From JAHIKV01 sp963733145 (GTDB lineage Bacteria > Planctomycetota > Planctomycetia > Pirellulales > Thermoguttaceae), in NCBI GenBank assembly GCA_963733145.1, contig CAVTCJ010000010.1, forward strand, positions 30,478 through 94,477: 64,000 nt of DNA, read 5' to 3'. The translations under genes and the position numbers were made by a program. The notes under the pieces were generated by a model. It was not told where the DNA came from, did no database searches, and saw only the letters and a list, made by a program, of their open reading frames with translations. Shown piece after piece: positions 18,015 through 28,527 of the stretch; within the stretch, counting starts at the first letter, position 1; the number at the start of each line of letters is the position of its first letter.

Positions 18015-18243
18015 CTACTGCGCAGGATCGGCGGAAAATGGGGACTGGCTCCGTGTCGCAAGTTGGTTTGTCGCTTGGAAAAACGGCGATGCGACGGTGC
18101 CTGTCCCCGTTTTCCGCGGGGAGCGGCGCCGACTGTCGCGGGAAAGGGGACAGGCACCGTCGCCGAAATACCTATCGGCAAGGATTAACGGTCCCAGCGA
18201 CGGAGCCAGTCCCCATTCCACGACTCCCGATCCTGCGCAGTAG
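18015..18243. repeat. MITE-like nested palindrome
   Basis: Perfect 16-bp terminal arms, CTACTGCGCAGGATCG and its complement at 18228-18243. Inside them sit GGGGACTGGCTCCG with complement CGGAGCCAGTCCCC, then a further pair around GGTGCCTGTCCCC / GGGGACAGGCACC. It is non-coding, 229 bases, with the architecture of a non-autonomous transposon. Confidence 0.8.
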
Positions 18244-18294
18244 AACTGAGCTGACCGCCTATGCAAACGACAATTCTTCGGCGACAATGTTTCC

Positions 18295-19030
18295 ATGCAA
18301 TATCTCGATTTGACCCTGCCCGCCGCCGCCGAGAACGTCGCTTTGGACGAAGCCCTGCTGGAGGAGGCCGAGGCGGCCGACGCGCCGCTGGAAACGTTGC
18401 GGCTCTGGGAGCCGAGCCGTCCGATGGTCGTCGTCGGCCGCTCGTCGCGGGTCGAGGACGAAGTGCGGCTCGATGCCTGCCGGGAGTTGGGCGCTGCCCG
18501 TGTTGCGGCGGGTCAGCGGCGGGGCGGCCGTGCTGGCCGGATCGGGATGTCTGATGTACGCCCTGGTGCTCGACTATCGGCTGCGGCCGGAGTTGCGGGC
18601 CGTCGATCGCGCCCATCGCTGGGTGTTGGCCGCACTGGCCGCGGCCTTCAGTCCCCGCGTGCCCGGTGTGCAGTGCCGCGGCACGAGCGATTTGGCGATC
18701 GGCGAAAGGAAGTTTTCGGGCAACAGCGCCCGTTGCCGCCGGGAACATATTCTCTATCATGGCACGCTGCTGTACGACTTCCCTTTGCGGCTGATCGAGC
18801 GCTGTCTGAAGATGCCGCCGCGGACGCCCGATTATCGCGCCGGCCGTGGGCACGAGTCGTTTGTGACCAATCTACCCATCGGGGTGGACGCGCTTCGTCG
18901 CTTGCTGGTCGAGACGTTCGACGCCCGGGAACCGCGCGCCGCCTGGCCCGAGCGGCGCGTCGAGCGACTGATTTCCGAAAAATACTCTCGGCCGGAGTGG
19001 AATATTCTTGCGGCCGAAAACGTGGCATGA
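18295..19030 (+). CDS. lipoate--protein ligase family protein (frameshifted)
   Basis: About 244 residues of the LplA/LipB-like fold that attaches lipoate, octanoate or biotin to carrier proteins. Recognisable parts are LDEALLEEAEAADAPLETLRLW, RPMVVVGRSSRVEDEV, the RRVSGGAAVLAGSGCLMYAL nucleotide/lipoyl loop, and the lysine-bearing SDLAIGERKFSGNSARCRR segment. The frame changes +1 at about 18490-18500, right before the RRVSGG loop. It stands alone, with no lipoyl-bearing enzyme nearby, so its substrate protein is not evident. Planctomycetes often carry such stand-alone LplA-like proteins of uncertain specificity. Confidence 0.82.
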
Positions 19031-19251
19031 CTCTTTGAGTCTTCCCGGAAGTTAGGCCATTGATTGATTATCAGACGGCTAATGCCGCAATAGCCGGTGG
19101 CTAACAGCCGCCGGAATGTGCTCAAATTGTGGGTTTTCTCTAGCACAACTTGCATACAACCACCAGGGATCATACATTGGGAGCTATATTGCCACGTCCA
19201 ACAAATGGATATTCTCTCGGCGAACAACCAGATCAAAGGAGGCAGCCAAAC

Positions 19252-22079
19252 ATGAGCCAACATCGTACAAAATCGTCGCTGCGCGATCATTCCATGCTTC
19301 TTCTTTTCCGCTTCGCTGCTCAGCGGTCGTTGGCGCGGCCGCCGAAGCTCAGAAAGGGTCCAAGCCGTCCGCTGTCGTCGGTTTTTCGCAGAGCGAGCGG
19401 GGCGTCGATTTCTCCATTGCCGGCGGAGGGATGGTCCGTTTGGAAGTCCTGTCCGATGAAATGGTGCGGATGCGGGCCTCGGCCGACGGCAAGTTCGGCA
19501 AATCCTTGCCCATCGAGTGGGGTTTCGTCAAGAACGACTGGCCCGCCGTCAAGTTCAAGGTGGAAGAGGAGGGCGGCATCGTGGTGGTCCGCACCGCGGG
19601 GATGACGGTCCGCGTCGCCCGGCAGCCGTTCGCCGTCGAGTTCCGCGACAACGACGGCCGGACGTTGACGCGCACGATTCCGTCGGCAAAAAGCGGCGCG
19701 ACGGGCCAACGCTCTTGGTTCTCCGCCAAGCCCGAGTTGGACTTTGAAATGCCCGCGGACGAGCACATTTTCGGCCTGGGGTTTCAGCGCGTGAGCCTGG
19801 ATTGCCGCGGGCAAAAGCTGCTTTGGGCGCGGCGCTTCCGCCACAAGGAAGCGACCGTCCCCTATTTTATGAGCACCCGTGGTTACGCCTTCTACTCGAA
19901 CAACACCTGGGAGCACACCTTCGATTTCACACAAGTCAAGCCGAGCGGCGACGCGCCGCCGCGCTACACCGTCTCGATCGACGGCGGGCAAGTCGATTTC
20001 TACGTCATCCACGGCCCTTCCTTCCGCTCGATGCTGGACCGCTACACACAACTGACGGGCCGGCCGCAGCTTGCCCCGCGGTGGACGATGGGCCTGCATT
20101 TCATCAACCGCTACTATACGACACAGCCCGAGGTGCTACGGATTGCCGACGGGTTTCGCCGCCGCGACATCCCCTGGGACATGATCGGCCTGGAACCGGG
20201 TTGGGAAGACGTCCCTTACAGCAATAACTGGCACTGGAGCAAGCCCCGCTTTCCCGATCCGAAGGCGATGATCGCCCAACTTGCCAAAAAGGGATTCCGC
20301 TTCGAGGTGTGGGAGCCGGGCAACGCGCCGACGAAGGACTACACCGATCCGGCGATCCGCAACGCCTGGTACGCCCGCCGCGTCCCCACCACGGTTGACA
20401 TCGGCGTGCAGTTCTACAAACAGGACGATCCCTATCCGCGCATGATCGTCAGCGAGGAATTGCAGGCCCCGGTGCTGGGCAAATTGCTGGGACCCTCGGG
20501 CGGAAGGTCGTCGCGGGAACTGCTGACCGTCGCCAACTCGCTCTACAGCCAAACGGCCTTCCGCGAGTATCGGCGGATTACCGGCCGCCGGGCCTTCATC
20601 ATCTTTGGCGGCTATGCCTCCTCGGTCGCCTCGCAGCGCTGGCCGGTGGCCTGGGCCGGCGACTTCGCCGCCGTCTATGGACTGCTCAACGCCGGACTGT
20701 CCGGCCACTCGATGGTCAGCCTGGACATGGACGGCGCCACCCTGCCGGGCATCCATTACGGCTATCTCACCCCGTTTTCCATCCTGGACGCTTGGGCATA
20801 TTACAAGGAGCCCTGGCTCTATCCGGAATATCTCGAAAACGCGCATCGCTATTACGCCAAGCTCAAACACCGGCTGGCCCCTTATTTGTACTCGACCCTC
20901 TACGAGGCGCGGCTGACCGGTGTGCCGATGATGCGGGCGATGGTCCTCGACCACCCCCACGATCCCAACGTCTGGAATCTCAGCGCCGAGCACATGTTCG
21001 GCGATTGGCTCCTGGTGAGCATCGAGCCGAAAGTCTATCTGCCGCCAGGCCGCTGGGTCAACTTCTGGACCGGCCGGCGGTTCGAGAGCAGCGGCCAATG
21101 GCGGAAATGCGAGTTTGCAGAGCCGCAAGGCGGGCCGCTGTTGGTCCGCGCCGGGGCCATCATTCCCATGGAGCCGGTCACGGCCTCGCTGGGCAGCGAA
21201 CCCGCCGACCTGATCGAGATCGACCTCTATCCCGACCGCGAAGAGTCCTCGTTCACCCTCTACGAAGACGACGGCACGACCTACGCCTACGAGTCGGGTG
21301 CGACGGCCAAGACGGCGATGCACTGCCGCACGGAGGGCGACGCCGTGTACTTCGACGTTGCCGCCCGCACCGGCGATTACAAAGGCAAGCCGGCCGCGCG
21401 GACCTACCTGGTCATGGCCCACCTGGCCACCGCGCCGGAGAGCGTCACCGAACGGGGCGACGCTTTGCCCCGCGCCGCCAGCAAGGCCGCGTTGTTGTAC
21501 GACGGAGACCGCGCCGGCTGGTTCTACGATCCTGACGAGGGCATCGCCTGGATCAAGCCCGACGCGGGCTGGCGGTTCGACTACGACGCGCGTGGTCCCC
21601 AGGGCGACCCGGAACGCGATACGCTGCGTTGGACCGTCGCGGATCGGCCCGCCGGCCGGGCGACCAACCTGGTTGTGCACGTCAAAGACGCCGGCCTCAT
21701 CGGTCCGGCCCCGCTGCATACCCCGAAGCCCAATCCCGCGGCGCACTTGAAGCCTGATCGGCTCTTTGTCGTGGCCAATCCGCCCGAGCGGATCGCGCTC
21801 CGCAATGGAAAGTGGCTGCCGATGAAGAGCACGTTCTACGTCTCGATCAAGTCGGGCGATACGACCGTGCCCACGGCCACGAATCGGGTAAAACTGGAAG
21901 TCTTCGACGCCAAGGGCAAACTAATCCACACAGAGGAGAAAACGGCTGCCCGCGGCCGGGTCGAGTTCCCCGGCGTCGATTACGTACCCGGCGAATATCT
22001 GTTCCGCTTCACCAGTCCGGGCCTGAAATCCTGTGAAACCCGCATCCGCAAAGCGCCGGAAATTAAAGGGAGACGATAA
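19252..22079 (+). CDS. glycoside hydrolase family 31 (alpha-glucosidase/xylosidase-like)
   Basis: A secreted-type GH31 enzyme of about 940 residues. The (beta/alpha)8 core contains the FPDPKAMIAQLAKKGFRFEVW segment. The nucleophile region is QFYKQDDPYPRMI and the general-acid region SQRWPVAWAGD. GHSMVSLDMDG and the later LYEDDGTTYAYESG beta-domain motif also fit. The target glycoside cannot be told. AAAGGAGG lies just before the ATG at 19252; that start gives a hydrophobic MLLLFRFAA stretch, which joins the main frame only with a -1 shift near 19310-19325. Otherwise translation would have to begin further upstream without a ribosome binding site. It is followed within 3 bases by a membrane-anchored gene and then a TPR gene, probably one operon. 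Confidence 0.83.
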
Positions 22080-22082
22080 GCC

Positions 22083-22544
22083 ATGAAAAACTCCTTCAGC
22101 TACCGGCGAATCGCCCTGGTATTGATCGCGGCGATTGTTGTGGCTGTGGCCGTTCTTTGGCACTACGGCGTCCTTGCGCCGAGTCGGACGCACAGGCCGG
22201 CGAACTCGATCATGGTCCTGGCGCCCTACCGTTACCACGGGACCTGGGCCTTCGACGATCCCGACGTGGGGCTCGTCCGCGAGCCCTTCGTCGCCGGAAT
22301 TCCCGAGATGATCGACACGCTGGTGGCCGACATCCCCAACGCCGACAAAGGTTTTCGGCTGACCTTTTCCGCCAGCGAGTTTCCAGGCTATCAGAAAAAG
22401 CTGACCTGGCTCCGCGGCGACAAGCAGGGCAACTGGTATCGGCTGGAAGGCTCGACCAAAGAAGGCTGGATTTGCCCCCAGTTGTTCAAGTACTACCAGG
22501 AGGCGCCGAAGGAACTGTACGTTCGGGCCGATCCGAAGGATTAG
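22083..22544 (+). CDS. membrane-anchored hypothetical protein, possibly DUF6717-like
   Basis: A 153-residue protein with one N-terminal membrane helix (IALVLIAAIVVAVAVLW) and a soluble domain. The domain reads GTWAFDDPDVGLVREPFVAG, then GFRLTFSASEFPGYQKKLTW, then EGWICPQLFKYYQEAPKELY. This pattern resembles the small uncharacterised family DUF6717, an assignment from memory. The start lies 3 bases after the GH31 stop, so the two are cotranscribed. The function is unknown. Confidence 0.7.
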   Translation: MKNSFSYRRIALVLIAAIVVAVAVLWHYGVLAPSRTHRPANSIMVLAPYRYHGTWAFDDPDVGLVREPFVAGIPEMIDTLVADIPNADKGFRLTFSASEFPGYQKKLTWLRGDKQGNWYRLEGSTKEGWICPQLFKYYQEAPKELYVRADPKD

Positions 22545-22583
22545 ACATACTGTACAAAAGAGATTGACCGGGAGACCCAGATT

Positions 22584-25139
22584 ATGCCGGCCACGGTAAA
22601 CGGCATCGGAACGCATTACTACGGCAAGAGCAACAAGTCGTCTCGGACTGGGGTTTGCCGGGCCTGCGGCGCTACCTGCCGGCTCGAATCCTACGACACC
22701 CGGCTGTGGCTGGTCGTTTTCTACATCCCCATCATCCCGCTAGGCCGAAAACGGATCACCGACCAGTGCTCGCGTTGCCGGCGGCATTGGGTCGCCGATA
22801 AGGCGGTCTACGAGGCGTCGAAGCGGGAAAACATCACCGCGGCGATGGAGCAGTACGAAAAGCAGCCCACGCCGGAGAGTGCCCTGGATCTGCACGGCTC
22901 GCTGTTGGCCTTCCATCAGTTCGGCAAGGCGAAGGATTTCCGCGCGCTGGCCATGAAACAGCACCGCGACAGCGACGCCTTGTTTCAAGGGCTGGCGGCC
23001 CAAATGGAGCAGGTCGGCCAGGCCTTTGAGAAGGAGCCGTTCTACGAGCAGGCGTACGCCCTGCGTCCCGATCTGCCGGAGATCGGCTTCGGGGTGGCCG
23101 ATGCCCGCATCGCCGACGGCCGTCTGGACGAGGCCCGGCGGTTGCTCAAGCCGTTGGAAACGCCCGTCGATGCCCAAAATTATTCGCTCGGGCGGGTGGA
23201 GATGTTGGCTCGGGCGTATCAGCGGGCCGGCCGGCACGCCGAAACGCTCGAAATCTGCAAACACCTCCTGTCCGAGTTGCCTCAGATCGGCGAGATTCGC
23301 GAGTTTCGCCAACTCGTTTCCGCGTCGGAAAAGGCCTTGGACCAGCCCGAAAGCATGTTGCCCAAACAATCGGTCTCAGTCGGCGGGCTGTTGGGCAGAT
23401 TGTTCGGCGCACAAACCGGCTGGCGGGGAAAGGCGGCGATCGGCGTCGCCGTACTGCTGATCGTGGCGGTCGTTCTGCTGGGCTCGAACGAGTATATCCG
23501 GCGACATCGGCACGTCTATGCGATAAACGACATCGGCCAGCCGGTCAAGATGTCGATTGACGGTGAACCACTGTTCGACGTCGGCGTGCAGACGCCGCTC
23601 GATTTGGCCGAGGGACGGCATCACGTGAAAATCTCCGGCTCGGTCAACGACGAGTTCGATGTCGATATGCACAGCGACTACTTCGCGCGGTGGACGAAAA
23701 GCCCGGTTTGGGTCATCGGCGTGGGCGGCGGAGCGGCGCTGTTCGTAAATACACTGCACTACGCGGTCCATCCGCCGCCGTCTCAAACCCAACTGGTCCT
23801 GGTAGATCGGTTGTTCTATCTACCCGACGTGGATTACGCCTTTACGACCCCGCCGCAGAAAATCGACCTTGGAGGTGACCGCGACGTGAGGACCAAGATT
23901 CATCTGGAGCGGGCAAACACTTCGGCGGCTAATATTTTCAACGCAGCCTTGCAGCGGGGCGATCCGGCGGCATGGCCGTTTGCCGAGGCCCGCTTGCGGG
24001 GGAATCCGGCCGACTCGGCGCTGCTGACCGCCTACGAATATGCGGCCGTAACGTCCGGTCAGTTGGATCGCGCCCGGGAGTTTTTCCAGACCGGTTTGGC
24101 GCGCCGGCCCATCTCGGTCGAGTGGCATCGCGCCTACCAGGACCTGGGCCGAAACGGTCCCCGCGAGGCGGAATTGATCGCCGAGTACGACAAATTGCTG
24201 AAACAGGAGCCGCACAGCGCCGCCCTGCTTTACCTGCGTGGCAGAATTGACGGCGATTCCGTCAAGGCGCGGGATTTCTTTCACAAATCCTGTGCGGCCG
24301 ATGCGAAGTGCCCCTGGCCGTGGATGGCCCTGGCCTACGATGCGGCTTGCCGCGGCGATTGGAGGCAGGCCCGCGAACTGGCCGACAAGGCTTTCAAACT
24401 GCACCTCGACAATCAGTCCTTGCAGGAGGTGCGCTTCGCCGCCCGATTGGCGACGGGGGACTATGCCGCGATGGAGAAGGAACTCCGCCGGATTCTCGAG
24501 TCCACTCCTCCCGAGGATCACGTAAGTCAGCTTATCGAACTCTGCGAGGTGTTGGCCGCCGAGGGAAAAAGGGACGAGGCACAAAAGGTGTTGACCGATT
24601 GGGAAAAACAAATTCCACCCATGCCGCAATCGACAGAGATTGTGTCCGCCTGCCGGCAATATGTCTGGTATATAATCGGTGCTGAGGTCATGCGGGACAC
24701 CGCAAACTCGCCACCTTCCATCGCCGCGTCCCACTTCCGTCTTCATACGCTGCTGGCGCAGGGCCGTCCGCAAGAGGCGGTGAAAGATCCAGCCTCGCAG
24801 CAATCCCTGGAAGACCCGTGGAATGCGCTGGCCGTGGGCGTTGCCTTCGGCATCGCCTCCAATCAGGCCGGAGCCGCAGCTTGGCGCGAAAAGGCCTGCG
24901 CCGCGATGGAAAAGCTGGACGCCGATTCCCGGCACGCGGCCGCCTTCCTTCGAGCGGAGAAGCCGCCGACAAAAAGTCAGTTCAACAACCTCGTGCTGGA
25001 ACCGAGCTTGAAGGCGTTGCTGGCGGCAGCGTTGGCCCAGCACTTCCCCAAGCAGAAGGCGGAGTTTCTCGCAATCGCCCGTCGCCTGAACGTAAGGCGC
25101 ATGCCGCCCTATCAGCTTGTGCGAAAGGCGACGGAGTAA
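22584..25139 (+). CDS. zinc-ribbon and TPR membrane protein
   Basis: An 851-residue protein. The first 75 residues form a four-cysteine zinc-ribbon-like unit (CRACGATCRLESYDT ... CSRCRRHW) around a hydrophobic segment WLVVFYIPIIPLG. A long helical TPR region follows, then a membrane helix near residue 290 (AAIGVAVLLIVAVVLLG), a beta-rich section, and a second set of TPR-like repeats to the end. It is a plausible scaffold protein of the envelope; its partners are unknown. GGGAGA precedes the ATG and it follows the DUF6717-like gene by 39 bases. Confidence 0.72.
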   Translation: MPATVNGIGTHYYGKSNKSSRTGVCRACGATCRLESYDTRLWLVVFYIPIIPLGRKRITDQCSRCRRHWVADKAVYEASKRENITAAMEQYEKQPTPESALDLHGSLLAFHQFGKAKDFRALAMKQHRDSDALFQGLAAQMEQVGQAFEKEPFYEQAYALRPDLPEIGFGVADARIADGRLDEARRLLKPLETPVDAQNYSLGRVEMLARAYQRAGRHAETLEICKHLLSELPQIGEIREFRQLVSASEKALDQPESMLPKQSVSVGGLLGRLFGAQTGWRGKAAIGVAVLLIVAVVLLGSNEYIRRHRHVYAINDIGQPVKMSIDGEPLFDVGVQTPLDLAEGRHHVKISGSVNDEFDVDMHSDYFARWTKSPVWVIGVGGGAALFVNTLHYAVHPPPSQTQLVLVDRLFYLPDVDYAFTTPPQKIDLGGDRDVRTKIHLERANTSAANIFNAALQRGDPAAWPFAEARLRGNPADSALLTAYEYAAVTSGQLDRAREFFQTGLARRPISVEWHRAYQDLGRNGPREAELIAEYDKLLKQEPHSAALLYLRGRIDGDSVKARDFFHKSCAADAKCPWPWMALAYDAACRGDWRQARELADKAFKLHLDNQSLQEVRFAARLATGDYAAMEKELRRILESTPPEDHVSQLIELCEVLAAEGKRDEAQKVLTDWEKQIPPMPQSTEIVSACRQYVWYIIGAEVMRDTANSPPSIAASHFRLHTLLAQGRPQEAVKDPASQQSLEDPWNALAVGVAFGIASNQAGAAAWREKACAAMEKLDADSRHAAAFLRAEKPPTKSQFNNLVLEPSLKALLAAALAQHFPKQKAEFLAIARRLNVRRMPPYQLVRKATE

Positions 25140-25160
25140 TTCTGCCGCGGACGATAGTAA

Positions 25161-25307
25161 GAATGTAGGGTGGGACAAGCGGATGCGGTCCCACCACGTT
25201 ATGTCCGTTACGCACTGTTGGTGGGACAAGCGGAGCGCGGTTCCAGCACGTTATGTCCGTTACGCACTGTTGGTGGGACCGCGCTCCGCTTGTCCCACCC
25301 TACATTC
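25161..25307. repeat. GTAGGGTGGGACAAGCGG-type inverted repeat
   Basis: The arms start GAATGTAGGGTGGGACAAGC and end with the complement. Inside, a 30-base segment beginning CACGTTATGTCCGTTACGC occurs twice in direct orientation. It is a longer member of the family at 1410-1530. Confidence 0.88.
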
Positions 25308-25320
25308 AGCGACGGAATAA

Positions 25321-26674
25321 TCACGACTCGATGCGTTCGACGCGGCTCGCGGCCCGGCCTTGGGCGAAGCGGGTGATAATCTCCTCGCCCGGCGATAGCT
25401 CGCCTGCCGAATGGACCGGCCGGCCGTCGTCGGCGCGTTGCGTCAGGCTGTAGCCACGGCCCAGCACTGCCAAGGGGCTGAGCGATTCGAGCCGTCCCGC
25501 CGCCGTGTCGGCCTTGTGCCGGGCGAGTTGGACCAGTCCGCGAATCGCCCGGGCGGAGCGGCCGCCCAGCTCGTCGAGCCGCCGGCTCAGTTCAAATATG
25601 TGCTGAAAGGGGCGGCGAAAGACGGCGCTCCGGGCAAGACCGTCCAACCGCGACCGGGACATGTCGGCCCGCGACCGTAACGCCGCCGCCAACCGCCGCT
25701 CGACCTGCCGCAGGTCGGCGATCAATTCCTCCGCCGCCGGGGCGACCAGCTCGGCCGCCTCGCTCGGCGTAAGCGCCCGGACGTCGGCCGCCAGATCGGA
25801 GAGGGTCACGTCGATTTCGTGCCCCACCGCCGAGACGACCGGAATCTCCGAGGCGGCGATCGCCCTAACCACCGGCTCCTCGTTGAAGGCCCAGAGGTCC
25901 TCCATGCTTCCCCCGCCGCGCGTGACGACCAGTACATCAACCGGCGTGAATTGAGGGGCGCCACGGTTGGCTTCTCCAACCGTGTTTCCCACACTGCTGG
26001 GCAAGCCAGCAGTGGCACCCAACGTGTCAATCGAGATCTGCTGAGAGACCATGCGGTCGATGAGTCTGGCTGGCCGCTCGTTCAGCCGGTTGACCGTTTG
26101 GATTGCGGCGACGATTTCGGCGGCCGCCCCATCGCCCTGCACGCGGACGGGCACGACGAGCACGTCGGCCCCGCGCCACCGCCGACCCAACACCTGGAGG
26201 AAATCGCGGATCGCCGCCCCGGTCGGGCTCGTCACCACCGCAATCCGTCGGACGAACCGCGGCAGTGGCCGCTTCCGGGCCGGATCGAAGAGCCCCTCGC
26301 GGGCCAATTTCTCCCGCAGTTGCCTGAGCGCCAGTTCCAACGCCCCCATGCCTTTCGGCACGATGTCGGCGATGACCAACTGGTAGCTGCCTCGCGCGGC
26401 GTAGAGATCGACGTGTCCCCGGCACACGACTTCCATGCCGTCCTGAGGCTCGAAGCGGAGCCGCGTGGCCACGCCCCGCCACATCACCGCACGGAAGCTG
26501 CGAGCGGTCGTCCTTCAACGTCAGGTAGCAGTGGCCCGACTGCGGCCGGACGAAGTTCGAGATTTCGCCGGCCACCCAAACCTCGGGGAACGCCGCCTCC
26601 AGCAGGTCCTTGATCTGGGCGGTTATTTCCGTGACCGAGAGCGGCCGTTGCGGCGTTGGAGCGGCGGAAAGCAT
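25321..26674 (-). CDS. xseA: exodeoxyribonuclease VII large subunit (frameshifted)
   Basis: The large subunit of exonuclease VII, which degrades single-stranded DNA. The N-terminal OB fold (VWVAGEISNFVRPQSGHCYL) is followed by the catalytic region: RRIAVVTSPTGAAIRDFLQV, DVLVVTRGGGSMEDLWAFNE and VSAVGHEIDVTLSDLAADVR. A coiled C-terminal region ends in RGYSLTQR. The frame changes +1 near 26490-26500, after TLKDDRSQ. Relative to the family there is an insertion before VDVLVVTRGGGS, translated from two palindromes at 25962-26014. No xseB is seen. The start lies 3 bases after the stop of the NtrC-type gene, so they are cotranscribed. Confidence 0.92.
25962..26014. repeat. two palindromes with 5-base loops inside xseA
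   Basis: CACGGTTGG-cttct-CCAACCGTG at 25962-25984 and CACTGCTGG-gcaag-CCAGCAGTG at 25992-26014, each a perfect 9-bp stem with a 5-base loop. They are read through in frame by xseA as part of an insertion of about 30 residues. Confidence 0.9.
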
Positions 26675-26677
26675 TGG

Positions 26678-28081
26678 TTACAACTCGTATTCCTTGATCT
26701 TCCGATATAGCGTCCGCTCGCCGATGCCGAGCATTTTGGCCGCTTCCTCACGGTTGCCACCGGCCAGGTTGAGCGTCTCGGTGACGAACAGCCGTTCGAT
26801 CTCCGCCAGCGGCCGGCCGACCAGCGCGGTCAGCGAAGCCCTCGAGGGCGCCCCGTGCGGCTCCGGCGGGCCGGCCAACTCCTCGGGCAGGTCGTCCAGG
26901 TCCAGCAGCCCGTCGTAATCGACCACCACCATGCTCTCGACCACATTGCGCAACTGGCGGACGTTGCCCGGCCAACCGAATCCCAGCAGCTTCCGCCGCG
27001 CGGCCAGAGACATGCCGCGAATCTGCTTGCCGTGCCGAGCGGTAAACTGCCGCAGGAAATAGTCGATCAGGATGGGAATGTCCTGGCTCCGCTGGCGGAG
27101 CGTGGGCAGGCGGATCGTGACCACCTTCAACCGATGGTAGAGATCGTTGCGGAACGTGCCCGTCGCGATCGACTCCTCCAGGTCGCGGTTGGTGGCTGAG
27201 AGGATGCGGACGTTCACCTTGACGGGCGTGTTCGATCCGACGCGGGTAATCTCGCCGTTTTCCAGCACCCGCAGCAGCTTGATTTGCGTGGCCGGGGGCA
27301 TGTCGCCCACCTCGTCGAGAAACATCGTGCCGCCATTGGCGTACTCGAACTTGCCGACCCGGTCGGCCGAGGCGTCGGTAAAGGCCCCCCTCACGTGCCC
27401 GAACAACTCGCTCTCTAAAATGTTCTCGCTCAAGGCGGCGCAGTTCAGCGCCACGAAGGGCTTGTTCTTCCGCGGGCTGTTCTGATGAATCGCCTGGGCG
27501 ACCAGTTCCTTGCCCGTGCCCGTCTCGCCCTGGATCAGCACGGCGGCGTTGGTCGGGGCAATCCGCTTCAGCCGCTCGATCACGTCGCGCATCAGCGGAC
27601 TGTCGCCGATTACCCCCTCGAAGCCGAACCGCTCGTCCAGGCGGCGGTTCAGCTCGATGTTCGTCCGCTTCAGCCGGGCGGACTCGACGGCCTTCTCCGC
27701 GCCGGCCCGAAGTTGGGCAATGTCCAGCGGCTTCAGCAGGTAGTTGAACGCCCCGCGGCGCATGGCCTCGACCGCCGAGGGCACCGTGCCGTGCCCGGTC
27801 ATGAGGATCACCTCGGCGTCGGGCAGGTCGGCCTTCGAGCGTTCGAGGATGCCCAGCCCGTCGATGTCGTTCATCACCAGGTCGGTAATCACCAGGTCGA
27901 AGGGGTTTTCCTCGATCATCCGCGCCCCGGCCTTGCCTGAGTCGGCCACGCGGCAGCGAAACCCCACGCGGCTGAGGCTTTCGGCCACCGTCTCGGCGTG
28001 AGCGGCGTCGTTGTCGATAATCAGCACCTCGGCGGGCGGATCGAACGGATGGTTCGGCGTCTTGGATTCGGCTGTGTTCAT
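26678..28081 (-). CDS. sigma-54-dependent NtrC-family response regulator
   Basis: A 467-residue activator with receiver, AAA+ and Fis domains. In the receiver, VLIIDND and the phosphoacceptor Asp of VITDLVMND are clear. The AAA+ domain has Walker A GETGTGKE, the sigma-54 contact loop as GAFTDA instead of the usual GAFTGA, and Walker B GGTMFLDEVGDM. The C-terminal Fis-type helix-turn-helix reads EAAKMLGIGERTLYRKI. The start at 28081 (MNTAESK) is preferred to a TTG 18 bases upstream. No sensor kinase is adjacent, so the signal is unknown. It is followed directly by xseA. Confidence 0.92.
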   Translation of the reverse strand: MNTAESKTPNHPFDPPAEVLIIDNDAAHAETVAESLSRVGFRCRVADSGKAGARMIEENPFDLVITDLVMNDIDGLGILERSKADLPDAEVILMTGHGTVPSAVEAMRRGAFNYLLKPLDIAQLRAGAEKAVESARLKRTNIELNRRLDERFGFEGVIGDSPLMRDVIERLKRIAPTNAAVLIQGETGTGKELVAQAIHQNSPRKNKPFVALNCAALSENILESELFGHVRGAFTDASADRVGKFEYANGGTMFLDEVGDMPPATQIKLLRVLENGEITRVGSNTPVKVNVRILSATNRDLEESIATGTFRNDLYHRLKVVTIRLPTLRQRSQDIPILIDYFLRQFTARHGKQIRGMSLAARRKLLGFGWPGNVRQLRNVVESMVVVDYDGLLDLDDLPEELAGPPEPHGAPSRASLTALVGRPLAEIERLFVTETLNLAGGNREEAAKMLGIGERTLYRKIKEYEL

Positions 28082-28143
28082 GGGAAATATGATAACCAAT
28101 CGGGGCGGATTCGGCTAGAACCGCCAACCAGCGGCAAACCACT

Positions 28144-28257
28144 TGTTCCCATGCTCCGCATGGGAACACACTGCCCGGATGCTCCGCATCCGCGTGGAAC
28201 GCCGATGGCAAGGCAAGTTACGAGTCTCAGCCGTAGGTCAGGTGTTTTGCACCTGAC
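28144..28257. repeat. cluster of three short palindromes with 5-base loops
   Basis: GTTCCCATG-ctccg-CATGGGAAC (28145-28167), CGGATG-ctccg-CATCCG (about 28176-28192) and GTCAGGTG-ttttg-CACCTGAC (28237-28257). The stem/5-base-loop pattern matches the palindromes inside xseA. They lie between the NtrC-type gene and the toxin-antitoxin pair. Confidence 0.8.
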
Positions 28258-28299
28258 AATCCCACTATGCCCACGCCATTTTCGGGGTATAATTGAACT

Positions 28300-28527
28300 A
28301 TGAACTGGCAAGATTATATCGAACGCGATCCGCAGGTAATGCTGGGCAAACCGGTATTCAAAGGGACCCGGTTGACCGTCGAGTTCATCCTAGAACGTTT
28401 GGGGCAGGGCGCAGAGGTTGAAGAATTGCTCGAAAACTATGAGGGACTGCTTCCGGAACACATTCGCGCCGCCCAGGCTTACGCTGCTTCCGTGCTGCGC
28501 CGCGACGAGGTGGTCTACCAGACATGA
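28300..28527 (+). CDS. DUF433 antitoxin-like protein
   Basis: A 75-residue DUF433 protein: DYIERDPQVMLGKPVFKGTR and LGQGAEVEELLENYEGLLPE are diagnostic. DUF433 proteins pair with DUF5615 PIN-like proteins and are regarded as antitoxins with a small DNA-binding fold. The stop overlaps the next start by four bases. Confidence 0.88.
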   Translation: MNWQDYIERDPQVMLGKPVFKGTRLTVEFILERLGQGAEVEELLENYEGLLPEHIRAAQAYAASVLRRDEVVYQT

